Shown: positions 36,391-45,419 of the stretch, in pieces
Numbering within the stretch: position 1 is the stretch's first letter
How the letters are laid out: every line of letters starts with the position of its first letter
Assembly: GCF_028713855.1 (NCBI RefSeq)
Contig: NZ_JAQTNN010000002.1
Span: 62,001-126,000, forward strand
From: Sulfuricurvum sp.
Lineage (GTDB): Bacteria > Campylobacterota > Campylobacteria > Campylobacterales > Sulfurimonadaceae
Direction of reading: 5' to 3'
Length of the DNA stretch: 64,000 nt
The notes under the pieces: generated by a model
What the model saw: the letters and a program-made list of their open reading frames with translations, nothing else
The model's database searches: none
Told to the model about the DNA's origin: nothing
Made by a program: the position numbers and the translations under genes

Positions 36391-36993
36391 ATGAGATTTG
36401 TTATTTGGTTTGGTGCATTACTGCCGGCATGGTATGCCTTGATCCGTCTGAGTGTAGAGATTCAGCCGGAGTGGATGCGTGAATCTTTTATTTTTTTAGA
36501 GCAGTTTATCCCTTTTACATTGACCAAATTTCCAACCGATCCGTTGAAATTTTTAACCGATTTATCGGGTGACAGCGCTTTTTGGCTTTTGGCGCTTACT
36601 CTTACTTTTACCCCTGTACGTGTATTTTTAAAACTCAATCTTATTCGATATCGCCGTTTGGCCGGTTTGTTTTCTTTTTTTTATGCACTGATTCATGCGA
36701 TGCTTTTTATCGGAATCGATCAGGAATTTCATGTCGGAGGCGTCATCCATGAAGTGCTTACGAAACCTTTTATTGCATTTGGGATGGGTGCATTTGTCAT
36801 TATGCTCACCATGGCACTTACCTCAACCAAAAAACTGTTTGGATTGTTTCGAACATGGCATAGAATGGTCTATATTGCCGCTGTATTGATTGTCGTTCAC
36901 TATTTGATGAGTCATAAAACGATTACGTGGGACCATATTTCAATGGCGGGAGTTCTTATTTCCCTGCTGGTATTGCGGTTGATTAAGCGATGA
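36391..36993 (+). CDS. msrQ: Haem-binding membrane subunit MsrQ
   Basis: MsrQ passes electrons from the quinone pool (or a flavin donor) to MsrP. The 200-residue protein has about six transmembrane helices and the ferric-reductase-like features: an RRLAGLFSFFYALIHAMLF segment with His and a later RMVYIAAVLIVVHYLMSH with His pairs for haem b. It overlaps the next gene by 4 bases. Confidence 0.92.
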   Translation: MRFVIWFGALLPAWYALIRLSVEIQPEWMRESFIFLEQFIPFTLTKFPTDPLKFLTDLSGDSAFWLLALTLTFTPVRVFLKLNLIRYRRLAGLFSFFYALIHAMLFIGIDQEFHVGGVIHEVLTKPFIAFGMGAFVIMLTMALTSTKKLFGLFRTWHRMVYIAAVLIVVHYLMSHKTITWDHISMAGVLISLLVLRLIKR

Positions 36994-38138
36994 GACACTA
37001 CGACGTTATTATTCTGGGAGCAGGAGCGAGCGGGCTGATGTGCGCGGCGCAGTTGCGAGAACGCACCTCCTTAAAAATTGCGATTATCGAGGGAAATAAC
37101 CGACCCGCACTAAAGCTTAAAGCATCGGGCGGAGGCAAATGTAATCTTACCAATGTTGAGGTGGACGAGACCCATTTTTTAGGGGATGAGAATCTCGTTA
37201 AACAGGCATTATCAGTATTTGGGCAAAAAGCACTTTTGGAGTATTTTAAAGCGGGCGGTTTGCGTCCGGTGATCCGTAAAGAGCGTTATTACTTTTGTCC
37301 GAAAAGCTCTGATGAGGTAATCTCGATTTTGATGGGAAAAATAAATGGGTGCGATCTTCTGTTGGGAGATAAAATCCTCTCCTTAGAGGGGGAAAATCCT
37401 TTTACCGTTACAACCGACAAAGGGAAAATTCAAGCCCGTCGAGTTGTAGTCGCAACGGGTGGTGCAAGTTACAAAGAGCTCGGGGCAAGTGATATCGGAG
37501 TAAAGATTGCTCAAAACTACGGGATTCAAACCGTGCCGTTTTCTCCTGCCTTAGTAGGCCTTACGCTCCAACCAAAAGAGTTCTGGATGAAAGAGCTTAG
37601 CGGAATCAGTTGCCCCGCACGAATCCATGTGGCAGGAAAAACACTGGATGAAGATTTGCTCTTTGCTCACAAAGGAATCAGCGGCCTCGTCGTCCTTTCC
37701 GCATCGCTGTATTGGCACCGAGGGGAGATCGTTATCGATTTCCTCCCTAATTTTGAGTTAAACGCTATCCGTCGTGAGAAAAAACTGCTTAGTACCGCAT
37801 TGCCGTTGCCGAAGCGGTTTATCAAAGCGTTTTTAGAGGCTGTCGGGGTTGAAGATAAACCGTGTAATCGCTTGAATGTGGATGAGTGGGAGAGCGTTTT
37901 GCGTATTCGCAACTATGCGATGGCACCCTCAGGAACATTCGGCTTTTCCAAGGCCGAAGCGTGTCGAGGCGGAGTGGCATGCGGCGAGATTGACCCCCTC
38001 ACTATGGAAAGTATCAAAACCAAAGGGCTCTATTTCATCGGCGAAACCATGGATGTGACAGGGGAACTCGGGGGATATAACTTCCAGTGGGCGTTTAGCT
38101 CCGCTGTTGTTTGTTCCACTGCAATAATGAAACAGTGA
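36990..38138 (+). CDS. HI0933/YhiN-family flavoprotein
   Basis: This 382-residue FAD-dependent oxidoreductase has the dinucleotide-binding motif GAGASGLMCAAQL at residues 10-22, the family hallmark KASGGGKCNLTN near 48, VVATGGASYKELG near 155, and the C-terminal GELGGYNFQWAFSSA. The HI0933 family includes proteins annotated as aminoacetone oxidase, but its physiological substrate is generally not established. The ATG overlaps msrQ by 4 bases, which suggests co-expression, though a functional link to methionine repair is only a guess. Confidence 0.88.
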   Translation: MRHYDVIILGAGASGLMCAAQLRERTSLKIAIIEGNNRPALKLKASGGGKCNLTNVEVDETHFLGDENLVKQALSVFGQKALLEYFKAGGLRPVIRKERYYFCPKSSDEVISILMGKINGCDLLLGDKILSLEGENPFTVTTDKGKIQARRVVVATGGASYKELGASDIGVKIAQNYGIQTVPFSPALVGLTLQPKEFWMKELSGISCPARIHVAGKTLDEDLLFAHKGISGLVVLSASLYWHRGEIVIDFLPNFELNAIRREKKLLSTALPLPKRFIKAFLEAVGVEDKPCNRLNVDEWESVLRIRNYAMAPSGTFGFSKAEACRGGVACGEIDPLTMESIKTKGLYFIGETMDVTGELGGYNFQWAFSSAVVCSTAIMKQ

Positions 38139-38144
38139 TATAAT
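38139..38144 (+). promoter_or_regulatory. -10 element of the NDH-2-like gene
   Basis: TATAAT lies at the stop of the upstream gene. With a start site near 38151, GAGGGA at 38165-38170 serves as the ribosome site for ATG 38175 rather than for the ATG at 38163. Confidence 0.5.
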
Positions 38145-38174
38145 CGTCTCCTGAGCTTTAGAATGAGGGACATT

Positions 38175-39404
38175 ATGAAACGCCATCGTGTTGTTATTGT
38201 TGGTGGAGGATATGCAGGAGTTAAAGCACTCAATGTTTTGGCAATGTCAGGAATATGCGATATCGTATTAATCGATCAGCACCCTTATCACTATCTGCAG
38301 ACCGATGCGTATGAATTGATTGCTAATGAATGCTCCTTGACGATGGTTTCGATCGATCTTGTGGCACTCTGTCTGAGTTACGGAGAACAGGTGCTCTACG
38401 TCAAAGACACTGTCCGTGAGATTGATTTTGACAACAAACATGTTCTCGGAGAAAGTTCAGGTCATCCGTATGACTATTTAGTATTAAGCGCCGGGAGCCG
38501 TACTGCGTATCCGAGCTCTATCCTTGGACTAAGAGAACATTCTCATGGCGTTAAAACCCTTTCGGGTTCCTTGGCATTTAAACAGCAGTTTGAACAGCGT
38601 TTGTATGAAAAAATGGAGAGTGAGGGGGGATGGCACACCGAGCCTTTTAATATCGTGATCGGCGGCGGCGGATTGAGCGGTGTCGAAATTGCTGCGGAGA
38701 TGGCCTATTATGTACGGATATTTCACAGAGACAACACCCTTACCTGCGAAAATATCCATATTTTTTTAATTATTCCTCATGAAAATGTTTTGGACGGGAT
38801 GGAAGCATATTTGGTCCGACACGCAACGCAGCGACTTTTGCAGCTCGGGGTGAAAATCATCAATCATTCCCGTATTACATCGGTTGATGAACATTCTCTT
38901 ATTCTCAATGAAAAAGAGTCCGTTTGTTTTGATTTTATGATTTTTGCGGGTGGGATTGTTGCCTCGACGTTAACAGCAGGATTGGATGTCCCGAAAAATA
39001 AAAAAGGGCAATTAATCGTCGATGAGTATTTACGTCTCCCATCCTGCGAAAAGGCATTTGCAGTTGGAGATATAGCCGAATTACAGGATAGAAAAGGGAA
39101 TTTGATACCACCTACAGCTCAAAGTGCAGTGCAAAGCGCTGAACATGCGGCAAAAAATATCATTGCACTGATGAAAAATGAAATGATGATCCCCTCTGAT
39201 TTACGGATGCGAGGGACGCTTATAGCTCTGGGCGGAAAGTATGCCAGTATTTCATTGCTGGGATGGATCCGTTTTAGCGGCTTATTAGGCTATTGGATAA
39301 AGATGATAGTGATGCGAAGTTATCGTTTTCGTATCCATTTGCAGTGTGCTAAAGGGTCTGAACTGTTGCGAAAAAATAAACGTCCTTGTCGAAAGGGATT
39401 TTAA
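38175..39404 (+). CDS. NDH-2-like NAD(P)H dehydrogenase (FAD)
   Basis: The 409-residue protein starts at ATG 38175, placed by the GAGGGA four bases upstream. Two Rossmann folds are visible: VIVGGGYAGVKAL at the N-terminus (FAD) and IVIGGGGLSGVEIAAEMA near 165 (NADH), with AFAVGDIAELQD near 300. The C-terminus has a hydrophobic, amphipathic stretch (SLLGWIRFSGLLGYWIKMIV) typical of type II NADH:quinone oxidoreductases that sit on the membrane surface. It could be an alternative to complex I. Sulfide:quinone reductase is a relative, but the catalytic Cys pattern of that family is not seen. Confidence 0.78.
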   Translation: MKRHRVVIVGGGYAGVKALNVLAMSGICDIVLIDQHPYHYLQTDAYELIANECSLTMVSIDLVALCLSYGEQVLYVKDTVREIDFDNKHVLGESSGHPYDYLVLSAGSRTAYPSSILGLREHSHGVKTLSGSLAFKQQFEQRLYEKMESEGGWHTEPFNIVIGGGGLSGVEIAAEMAYYVRIFHRDNTLTCENIHIFLIIPHENVLDGMEAYLVRHATQRLLQLGVKIINHSRITSVDEHSLILNEKESVCFDFMIFAGGIVASTLTAGLDVPKNKKGQLIVDEYLRLPSCEKAFAVGDIAELQDRKGNLIPPTAQSAVQSAEHAAKNIIALMKNEMMIPSDLRMRGTLIALGGKYASISLLGWIRFSGLLGYWIKMIVMRSYRFRIHLQCAKGSELLRKNKRPCRKGF

Positions 39405-39447
39405 TTTTTTCACAGTACAATATCACTATTAACTCATAGGAGCATGG

Positions 39448-40248
39448 ATGATACTTTTAGCCGGACCGTGTGTCATCGAGAGCGAAGAGTCGATTTTTAA
39501 AATTGCCAAGTCGCTCGAACGCTATCAGAATGATCCTCGATTTGATTTTTATTTTAAATCGAGTTTTGACAAAGCCAACCGTACTTCGCTGGAGAGCTAT
39601 CGCGGACCTGGGATCGAAGAGGGATTGCGAATACTCCAAAAGGTCAAAGACGATTTCGGTTATAAAATTGTCACGGATGTGCATGAGAGCTATCAGGTTC
39701 CTATTGCGGCTGAAGTCGTTGATATGTTACAGATTCCCGCTTTTTTATGCCGCCAAACGGATCTCCTCGTAGCGGCGGCGAAAACTGATAAAATCGTTAA
39801 TATCAAAAAGGGTCAGTTTATGACCCCGGCTGATATGCGCTTTTCGGTTGCTAAAGTACTCAAAACACGCGGATGTGATGAAGTGAGTTATGAAGCATCT
39901 CAAAAATACGGTGTTTTGTTATGTGAACGGGGTTCAAGTTTCGGATACGGTAACCTCGTCGTCGATATGCGTTCATTAGTTATTATGCGACAGTTTGCAC
40001 CTGTCGTTTTTGATGCGACCCACTCGGTGCAGATGCCGGGAACGGGAACGGGTAAAACAGGGGGAGACAGCTCAATGGTTCCCCACCTTGCCCGTGCAGC
40101 GGCGGCAGTCGGCGTAGACGGTTTTTTCTTCGAGACCCATTTTGATCCGATCTGCGCTTTGAGTGACGGGCCGAATATGTTAAAATTAGAGCAACTTGAA
40201 GAACTCAGTGAAACGCTTATAAAAATAGACTCAGTAAAAGGAAATTAA
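39448..40248 (+). CDS. kdsA: 3-deoxy-8-phosphooctulonate synthase (KDO-8-P synthase)
   Basis: KdsA joins arabinose 5-phosphate and phosphoenolpyruvate in KDO synthesis for lipopolysaccharide. The 266-residue protein has [50 protein letters not shown] and [10 protein letters not shown], all family blocks. A -10 TACAAT (39416-39421) and TAGGAG (39438-39443) precede ATG 39448. kdsA-ribH-nusB is the order known from C. jejuni (Cj0384c-Cj0382c). Confidence 0.96.
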   Translation: MILLAGPCVIESEESIFKIAKSLERYQNDPRFDFYFKSSFDKANRTSLESYRGPGIEEGLRILQKVKDDFGYKIVTDVHESYQVPIAAEVVDMLQIPAFLCRQTDLLVAAAKTDKIVNIKKGQFMTPADMRFSVAKVLKTRGCDEVSYEASQKYGVLLCERGSSFGYGNLVVDMRSLVIMRQFAPVVFDATHSVQMPGTGTGKTGGDSSMVPHLARAAAAVGVDGFFFETHFDPICALSDGPNMLKLEQLEELSETLIKIDSVKGN

Positions 40249-40251
40249 AAA

Positions 40252-40722
40252 ATGAAGATTATCGAAGGTAAATTGCACGTTATTCCGGGCAAGAAAGTTG
40301 CTATTGTCAGCACGCGTTGGAACCATTTTATTGTGGATAGATTGGTTGAAGGGGCAAAAGACGCTTACGCACGCCATGGCGGATCAGAAGAAGATGTTAC
40401 GCATGTTTTAGCACCGGGTGCATTCGAGTTGCCAATGGTGATCGACCAACTTTTAAGTACCGGCAAATACGATGCTATTTGTGCATTGGGTGCGGTAATC
40501 CGCGGTTCAACTCCCCATTTTGACTATGTATCAGCGGAAGCGACCAAAGGGATTGCGACGGTGAGTTTGAAACATAAAAAACCGGTCTCTTTTGGATTAT
40601 TGACCACTGATACCATTGAACAAGCGATTGAGCGCGCAGGAACCAAAGCAGGAAATAAAGGCTTTGAAGCGATGACCGTTGTGATCGAAATGCTTGACCT
40701 TTACGAAGCGATTGGCGCATAA
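40252..40722 (+). CDS. ribH: 6,7-dimethyl-8-ribityllumazine synthase
   Basis: RibH performs the penultimate step of riboflavin synthesis. The 156-residue protein has [43 protein letters not shown] with the catalytic His, and [18 protein letters not shown]. It fits the 60-mer-forming type in length. The stop overlaps the ATG of nusB by one base. Confidence 0.96.
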   Translation: MKIIEGKLHVIPGKKVAIVSTRWNHFIVDRLVEGAKDAYARHGGSEEDVTHVLAPGAFELPMVIDQLLSTGKYDAICALGAVIRGSTPHFDYVSAEATKGIATVSLKHKKPVSFGLLTTDTIEQAIERAGTKAGNKGFEAMTVVIEMLDLYEAIGA

Positions 40723-41120
40723 TGGCGACACGTCATCAAGCCCGCATGGCGGTAGTAAGTTTATTGTACGCATACGATTTGGGTAACCAGAGTATTGCCG
40801 ACTTCAGTGATGAGATTCTCGAAGAGAAAAAAATCCGTAACAAACAACGCGATTTTGCCCTTGATCTTTTCAAAGGGGTGATTGAACATTTGTCACAAGT
40901 GGATGAAGCGATTAACAAGCATCTTAAAGATTGGGATTTTGACCGTTTGGGTTCTATCGAACGTGCGACACTCCGTCTTGGAGCATACGAAATTATGTTT
41001 GGTGAACTCGATTCAGCAGTGATTATCAATGAAGCGATTGAAGTGATGAAAGCATTCGGGAGCGAACAATCTCCGAAATTTATTAACGGCGTTTTGGACG
41101 CAATCTCCAAAGACAAATAG
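40722..41120 (+). CDS. nusB: Transcription antitermination factor NusB
   Basis: NusB binds boxA RNA with S10 (NusE) to support rRNA transcription. This 132-residue all-helical protein starts ATRHQARMAVVSLLYAYD and ends with AFGSEQSPKFINGVLDAI, both diagnostic. It overlaps ribH and is followed after 6 bases by mqnC. Confidence 0.95.
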   Translation: MATRHQARMAVVSLLYAYDLGNQSIADFSDEILEEKKIRNKQRDFALDLFKGVIEHLSQVDEAINKHLKDWDFDRLGSIERATLRLGAYEIMFGELDSAVIINEAIEVMKAFGSEQSPKFINGVLDAISKDK

Positions 41121-41126
41121 ATTACC

Positions 41127-42173
41127 ATGCGTCTTACTAAAGAACAAGCCCTAGACCTTATTCGTCACGGCGATTTGAAAGAACTCGGAAAGATGGCGTC
41201 AGCGCGTAAGCGTGAGCTTCATCCTGAGGGAATTACGACGTTTGTCGTGGACCGTAATATCAACTATACCAATGTCTGCTGGGTTGATTGCAAATTTTGC
41301 GCCTTTTACCGTCATGGTAAAGATGAAGATGCGTATGTCCTTACGTTCGAAGAGATCGACCAAAAAATCGACGAGTTGCTTGAGATCGGCGGAACTCAGA
41401 TTTTGTTCCAAGGGGGCGTCCATCCCAAACTAAAAATTGAGTGGTATGAAGATTTGGTCGAACATATCCATACTAAATACCCTACAATTACTATCCATGG
41501 GTTTTCCTCGATTGAACTCGATTTTATTGCCAAAGTTTCCCACATCTCGATTCAAGAGTGTCTTTCACGGCTTCATGCCAAAGGGTTGGCTTCGATTCCG
41601 GGTGCCGGAGCTGAGATTCTCAGCGACCGTGTCCGCGATATCATCGCACCGAAAAAAATGGATTCGCTAGATTGGGTAAATGTTCATCGCCAAGCGCATA
41701 AACTAGGGATAAAATCGACCGCTACGATGATGTACGGCACAGTAGAAACAGATGAAGAAATTATTGAACATTGGAACTTGATACGTGATCTCCAAGATGA
41801 GACGGGGGGATTCCGTGCCTTTATCATGTGGTCGTTTCAAGGGCAAAATACTCAGCTTATGGAAGAACATCCTGAGATTGAAAAACAATCTTCCAATCGT
41901 TACCTCCGCCTTTTGGCGGTATCACGTCTCTTTTTGGATAACTTCCAAAATATCCAAAGCTCATGGGTAACCCAGGGACCCTATATCGGTCAGATGGCAT
42001 TGCTCTATGGTGCAAATGATTTGGGCTCAACGATGATGGAGGAGAATGTGGTTCGCAGTGCCGGTGCGGGATTTCGCATGGCAAAAGACGAAATGGTTCG
42101 TCTGATCCGTGATATTGGTGAAACTCCGGCGATTCGTAACACAGCGTATGACGTATTAGAGAAATTTGCGTGA
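41127..42173 (+). CDS. mqnC: Dehypoxanthine futalosine cyclase
   Basis: MqnC is the radical-SAM enzyme that cyclises dehypoxanthine futalosine in the futalosine route to menaquinone. The CxxxCxxC motif is Cys51, Cys55 and Cys58 (NVCWVDCKFCAFYR). ILFQGGVHPKL, IPGAGAEIL and SWVTQGPYIGQMALLYGANDLG are conserved blocks. Length is 348. In H. pylori mqnC (HP0656) is also followed by an M16-family gene (HP0657). Together with mqnP it shows that this organism makes menaquinone by this route. Confidence 0.95.
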   Translation: MRLTKEQALDLIRHGDLKELGKMASARKRELHPEGITTFVVDRNINYTNVCWVDCKFCAFYRHGKDEDAYVLTFEEIDQKIDELLEIGGTQILFQGGVHPKLKIEWYEDLVEHIHTKYPTITIHGFSSIELDFIAKVSHISIQECLSRLHAKGLASIPGAGAEILSDRVRDIIAPKKMDSLDWVNVHRQAHKLGIKSTATMMYGTVETDEEIIEHWNLIRDLQDETGGFRAFIMWSFQGQNTQLMEEHPEIEKQSSNRYLRLLAVSRLFLDNFQNIQSSWVTQGPYIGQMALLYGANDLGSTMMEENVVRSAGAGFRMAKDEMVRLIRDIGETPAIRNTAYDVLEKFA

Positions 42174-43561
42174 GCTATATTAATTTGAAACACCCAAGGA
42201 GCAAAGCTCCTTTGGGCTACGCTAACGCTGAGTTCTCCTCGACGGAGAGTCCACGCGCAGTGAACCGCGCTTTTAGCAAACTTCTTTTTTTCACGATTTT
42301 ATTATTAGGGCAAGCACTTATGGCAAGCACATTGGATTTTATTGAGGTCAAAGGGGTAAAAATACCCGTTATTTTCGAAGAGGAAAAACGCCTCCCCATC
42401 GTTTCGATGCAATTGGTTTTTACCGGCAGCGGCAGTATTGATGAGGGTAAACAGATCGGTTTGGCTCGCGTAACCGCCAAAATGTTGAATGAAGGGAGCC
42501 TCAAACGTGGTTCCGTCGGTTTTGCCGATGCTCTCGATGAACGGGCAATACAGCTCAGTGCCAGTGCCGGCAATGAGACGTTTGTTATCGAACTCGGAAG
42601 CCTTAAAGAGGAGTTTGATAGAGGACTTTCATTGCTGCGTGAGCAGCTGAGCGAACCTAATTTTACCCCAAAAACATTAGAGAAAATCAAAACAATGACC
42701 CTCAGTGATATTTCTCGCAAAGAGGCTGATTTTGATACGGTTGCCTCTGATGAACTCAAAGCAGTGTTGTTTGAAGGGACGCCGATGGCGACCCCAAACA
42801 TCGGAACCAAAGCAAGCATCGGCGCTATAAAACTCGATGACGTGACCCGTTTTGCAACGTCTCATTTTGTCCTTTCAAATGTCCTGATCGTTATGGGCGG
42901 TGATATAAATGTCAGTGACGCAAAACAAAAAATCGAATCAGTATTGAGTATTTTGAAAGTCGGGAAAAAGGGTGAAGAGCGTTATTATGAACCTCGTAAA
43001 GATCCTAAAGAATCGATCCTGAAACGCCCGCATACCGAACAGGCTTATCTCTATTTCGGTTCTCCGTTCGCGATGCGTGAAGGTGACAGTGAATTTTATA
43101 AAGCCCGCGTCGCAATGTTTATCCTCGGTTCCAGCGGTTTTGGAAGTCGCTTGATGGAAGAGATCCGGGTCAAACGTGGTCTTGCTTATTCCGCCTATTC
43201 ACGTCTATCCGTTGCCAAAACCAACACCTATTTCAGCGGATATCTCCAAACCAAATTGGAATCCGGTGATGAAGCGAAAAAAACGGTTGTCGAGGTAATC
43301 GATACTTTTGTTCGTAATGGGGTAACCCAAGGTGAACTGGATCAGGCAAAAAAGTTTCTTTTAGGATCAGAACCGCTTCGTGTGGAAACTCTCTCTCAAC
43401 GTTTGGGTCGAACATTTAGCGAATATTATTCCGGTAAACCGCTCGGTTCGAGTGTGCAGGAGTTAGAATCTATCCGTAATCTTAGCCTTGATGAAGTGAA
43501 CGATTTTATTAAACGTCATAACGAAATTACAAACCTTAGCTATGCTATCGTTACCAAGTGA
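42170..43561 (+). CDS. M16-family protein without the zinc motif
   Basis: The frame is open from GTG 42170 (overlapping the mqnC stop), giving 463 residues, but the first 30 or so are encoded by a family 1 repeat. A GTG at 42260 would give 433 residues with a normal signal peptide (KLLFFTILLLGQALMA), so the true start is uncertain. The two-domain M16B fold is clear, but the HxxEH zinc motif is replaced by RVTAK in GLARVTAKMLNEGS. The Arg/Tyr pair in RVKRGLAYSAYSR is kept. This is the pattern of the non-metal subunit of heterodimeric M16B peptidases; the zinc-bearing partner is not in the window. It is probably periplasmic. Confidence 0.85.
   Translation: MSYINLKHPRSKAPLGYANAEFSSTESPRAVNRAFSKLLFFTILLLGQALMASTLDFIEVKGVKIPVIFEEEKRLPIVSMQLVFTGSGSIDEGKQIGLARVTAKMLNEGSLKRGSVGFADALDERAIQLSASAGNETFVIELGSLKEEFDRGLSLLREQLSEPNFTPKTLEKIKTMTLSDISRKEADFDTVASDELKAVLFEGTPMATPNIGTKASIGAIKLDDVTRFATSHFVLSNVLIVMGGDINVSDAKQKIESVLSILKVGKKGEERYYEPRKDPKESILKRPHTEQAYLYFGSPFAMREGDSEFYKARVAMFILGSSGFGSRLMEEIRVKRGLAYSAYSRLSVAKTNTYFSGYLQTKLESGDEAKKTVVEVIDTFVRNGVTQGELDQAKKFLLGSEPLRVETLSQRLGRTFSEYYSGKPLGSSVQELESIRNLSLDEVNDFIKRHNEITNLSYAIVTK
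42193..42276 (-). repeat. Structured intergenic repeat, family 1, copy 4
   Basis: On the minus strand: TAAAAG, H1 GCGCGG/CTGCGC with a G-T pair (42270-42255), H2 TCTCC/GGAGA with loop GTCGA (42248-42234), core CAGCGTTAGCGTAGCC, and H3 CCC-AAGGAGC/GCTCCTT-GGG (42216-42193, with the TTT loop and one bulge). It lies at the start of the M16-like reading frame and has no stop codon in that frame on the plus strand. Confidence 0.75.
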
Positions 43562-45371
43562 GGACGGTGACAAGTTTCACCGTCTAGGGGTCGGGAGTGT
43601 CACCGCTCTATCGCTTATCGCCCCAATTTCTTTCGAAGATCGCCGTTTAAGCCGTGAACTTCTCCATAATGCTTATTGTGTTATTGATGCGACAGTAGAG
43701 CACGTCGTACGTACCCCCAAAACTCTCAAAATCACTTTTTTTGCCCATAACCTTGATAGCGTAATCGATGGAATAATTTTTAATCCAAAGCCCTATATGA
43801 TTCATCAGTTTCCTAAAAATGAGAGAGGTTATTTTTACGGAAAAGCTCAATGGGAGTTAGGAAAGTGGACGATTGTTCATCCGGTTAAAATCAATGCGGT
43901 CGGATCTCTTGTTCCCATCTATAAAACTCCCTTACGCATCGATGTGATGCGCCGCTTGATTGAGAAAACGATCACAGTAAATAATCTAATTCAGGACGGG
44001 CTTCCTGAAAAAATAGCACATGAACTCTATACTATCCATTTCCCTGATATCCCCAAACCCTTGAGTGAACAACAGCTTCATGCTCTAAAATTTGGAGAGT
44101 TATTTGAATATATGCGCCGTCTTCGAAATAAGCGCCGTTATCATAAAACCGCTTATCGTGCTTCGGGAGACGAACGCGCTTGGATGAAAACACTTCCGTT
44201 TGAACTGACAGAGGACCAAAAGAAAGCGATTTCCGAAATAAAAAATGATCTCTCAGGTAACAATGCAGCAAGAAGAATGATTGTCGGAGATGTCGGATCG
44301 GGAAAAACGATGGTGATATTGGCTTCGGTTGTTTTGATGCAACCACACCGCTGTATTTTGATGGCACCGACAACGATTCTCGTCGCACAGCTTTATGAGG
44401 AGGCGCAAAAGTTTCTCCCTGATTTGCGAATAGCATTGGTGACCAATGCAACGAAAAAAGGCTCGCTTGAGGATTATGATTTTATCATCGGTACCCACGC
44501 ACTTCTTCATCGGCCTCTCCCGGAAGCGGGATTGGTAATGGTAGACGAACAGCACCGTTTCGGTACTGCTCAGCGCCATGCCCTAACCAAGCTCACTGAA
44601 AATGATACCTCGCCACACTATCTCCAATTTTCCGCCACCCCGATCCCCCGTACACAGGCGATGATTGATTCGGCACATATTGATGTGAGTCTGATTGTCC
44701 AAACTCCGTTTACGAAAAATATTGCTACTCGCATCATTGGTAAAAGTGATTTCACAAAATTATTAGAGCATATTCGCTCCGAAATAGCCCAAAACCATCA
44801 AGTCCTTATCGTCTATCCACTGGTAGAACAGAGCGAAACTATCAACTACCAAAGTATCGATGAAGCACGGGGATATTGGGAAAAGAATTTTGATAATGTT
44901 TATGTTACCCACGGAAAAGACAAAGAGAAAGAGGCGGTATTGATGGCGTTTCGTGAAAAGGGGAATATCCTCCTTGCCACTACGGTTGTGGAAGTAGGTA
45001 TTTCTTTGCCTGCATTGTCGACGGTTGTGATTGTCGGAGCAGAGCGTTTAGGTCTCTCGACGCTCCATCAACTTCGCGGTCGGGTAAGTCGGACGGGATT
45101 GCAGGGGTATTGTTATCTTTATACGAATAAAAGCGGCAAGAATGAACGTTTAGAATCATTTAGTAGCTGTAATAGCGGTTTTGAGATTGCGGCACTCGAT
45201 TTGAAATTTCGTTCAAGCGGCGATTTACTGGAGGGGAGTATCCAAAGCGGTAAAGCGTTTCGATGGGCGGATATTGCTGACGATGAGGAAATTGTAAAAG
45301 AAGTTAAAAAGTGGTTAGATAATAATCATTCTGCCCTCACACCAAACCAAGAGCAAGGTCGCTTGCCGTAG
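43542..45371 (+). CDS. recG: ATP-dependent DNA helicase RecG
   Basis: RecG remodels stalled replication forks and Holliday junctions. The 609-residue protein has the short Campylobacterota form: a wedge OB-fold region (about 40-130), Walker A GDVGSGKT (249-256), DEQH box (335-338, in DEQHRFGTAQR), FSATPIPRTQ, and the TRG-type HQLRGRVSRTGLQGYCYL. The start overlaps the M16-like stop by 20 bases. The last 13 codons and the TAG stop lie inside a family 2 repeat, so the C-terminus SALTPNQEQGRLP is probably repeat-derived. Confidence 0.94.
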   Translation: MLSLPSEDGDKFHRLGVGSVTALSLIAPISFEDRRLSRELLHNAYCVIDATVEHVVRTPKTLKITFFAHNLDSVIDGIIFNPKPYMIHQFPKNERGYFYGKAQWELGKWTIVHPVKINAVGSLVPIYKTPLRIDVMRRLIEKTITVNNLIQDGLPEKIAHELYTIHFPDIPKPLSEQQLHALKFGELFEYMRRLRNKRRYHKTAYRASGDERAWMKTLPFELTEDQKKAISEIKNDLSGNNAARRMIVGDVGSGKTMVILASVVLMQPHRCILMAPTTILVAQLYEEAQKFLPDLRIALVTNATKKGSLEDYDFIIGTHALLHRPLPEAGLVMVDEQHRFGTAQRHALTKLTENDTSPHYLQFSATPIPRTQAMIDSAHIDVSLIVQTPFTKNIATRIIGKSDFTKLLEHIRSEIAQNHQVLIVYPLVEQSETINYQSIDEARGYWEKNFDNVYVTHGKDKEKEAVLMAFREKGNILLATTVVEVGISLPALSTVVIVGAERLGLSTLHQLRGRVSRTGLQGYCYLYTNKSGKNERLESFSSCNSGFEIAALDLKFRSSGDLLEGSIQSGKAFRWADIADDEEIVKEVKKWLDNNHSALTPNQEQGRLP

Positions 45372-45407
45372 GGCAAAAGCGTACCGCCAGCGTTCTGGTG
45401 TGAGGGC
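45333..45407 (+). repeat. Structured intergenic repeat, family 2, copy 2
   Basis: Outer arms GCCCTCACACCA (45333-45344) and TGGTGTGAGGGC (45396-45407) are perfectly paired over 12 bp. Inside are ACCAAGAGC, an inner hairpin TTGCC-GTAG-GGCAA (45363-45376), and AGCGTTC before the right arm. The recG stop codon TAG lies in the GTAG loop. Compare the copy at 22114-22183: same order of parts, same loop, different but paired stems. Confidence 0.7.
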
Positions 45408-45419
45408 GATTTTCTTTTG

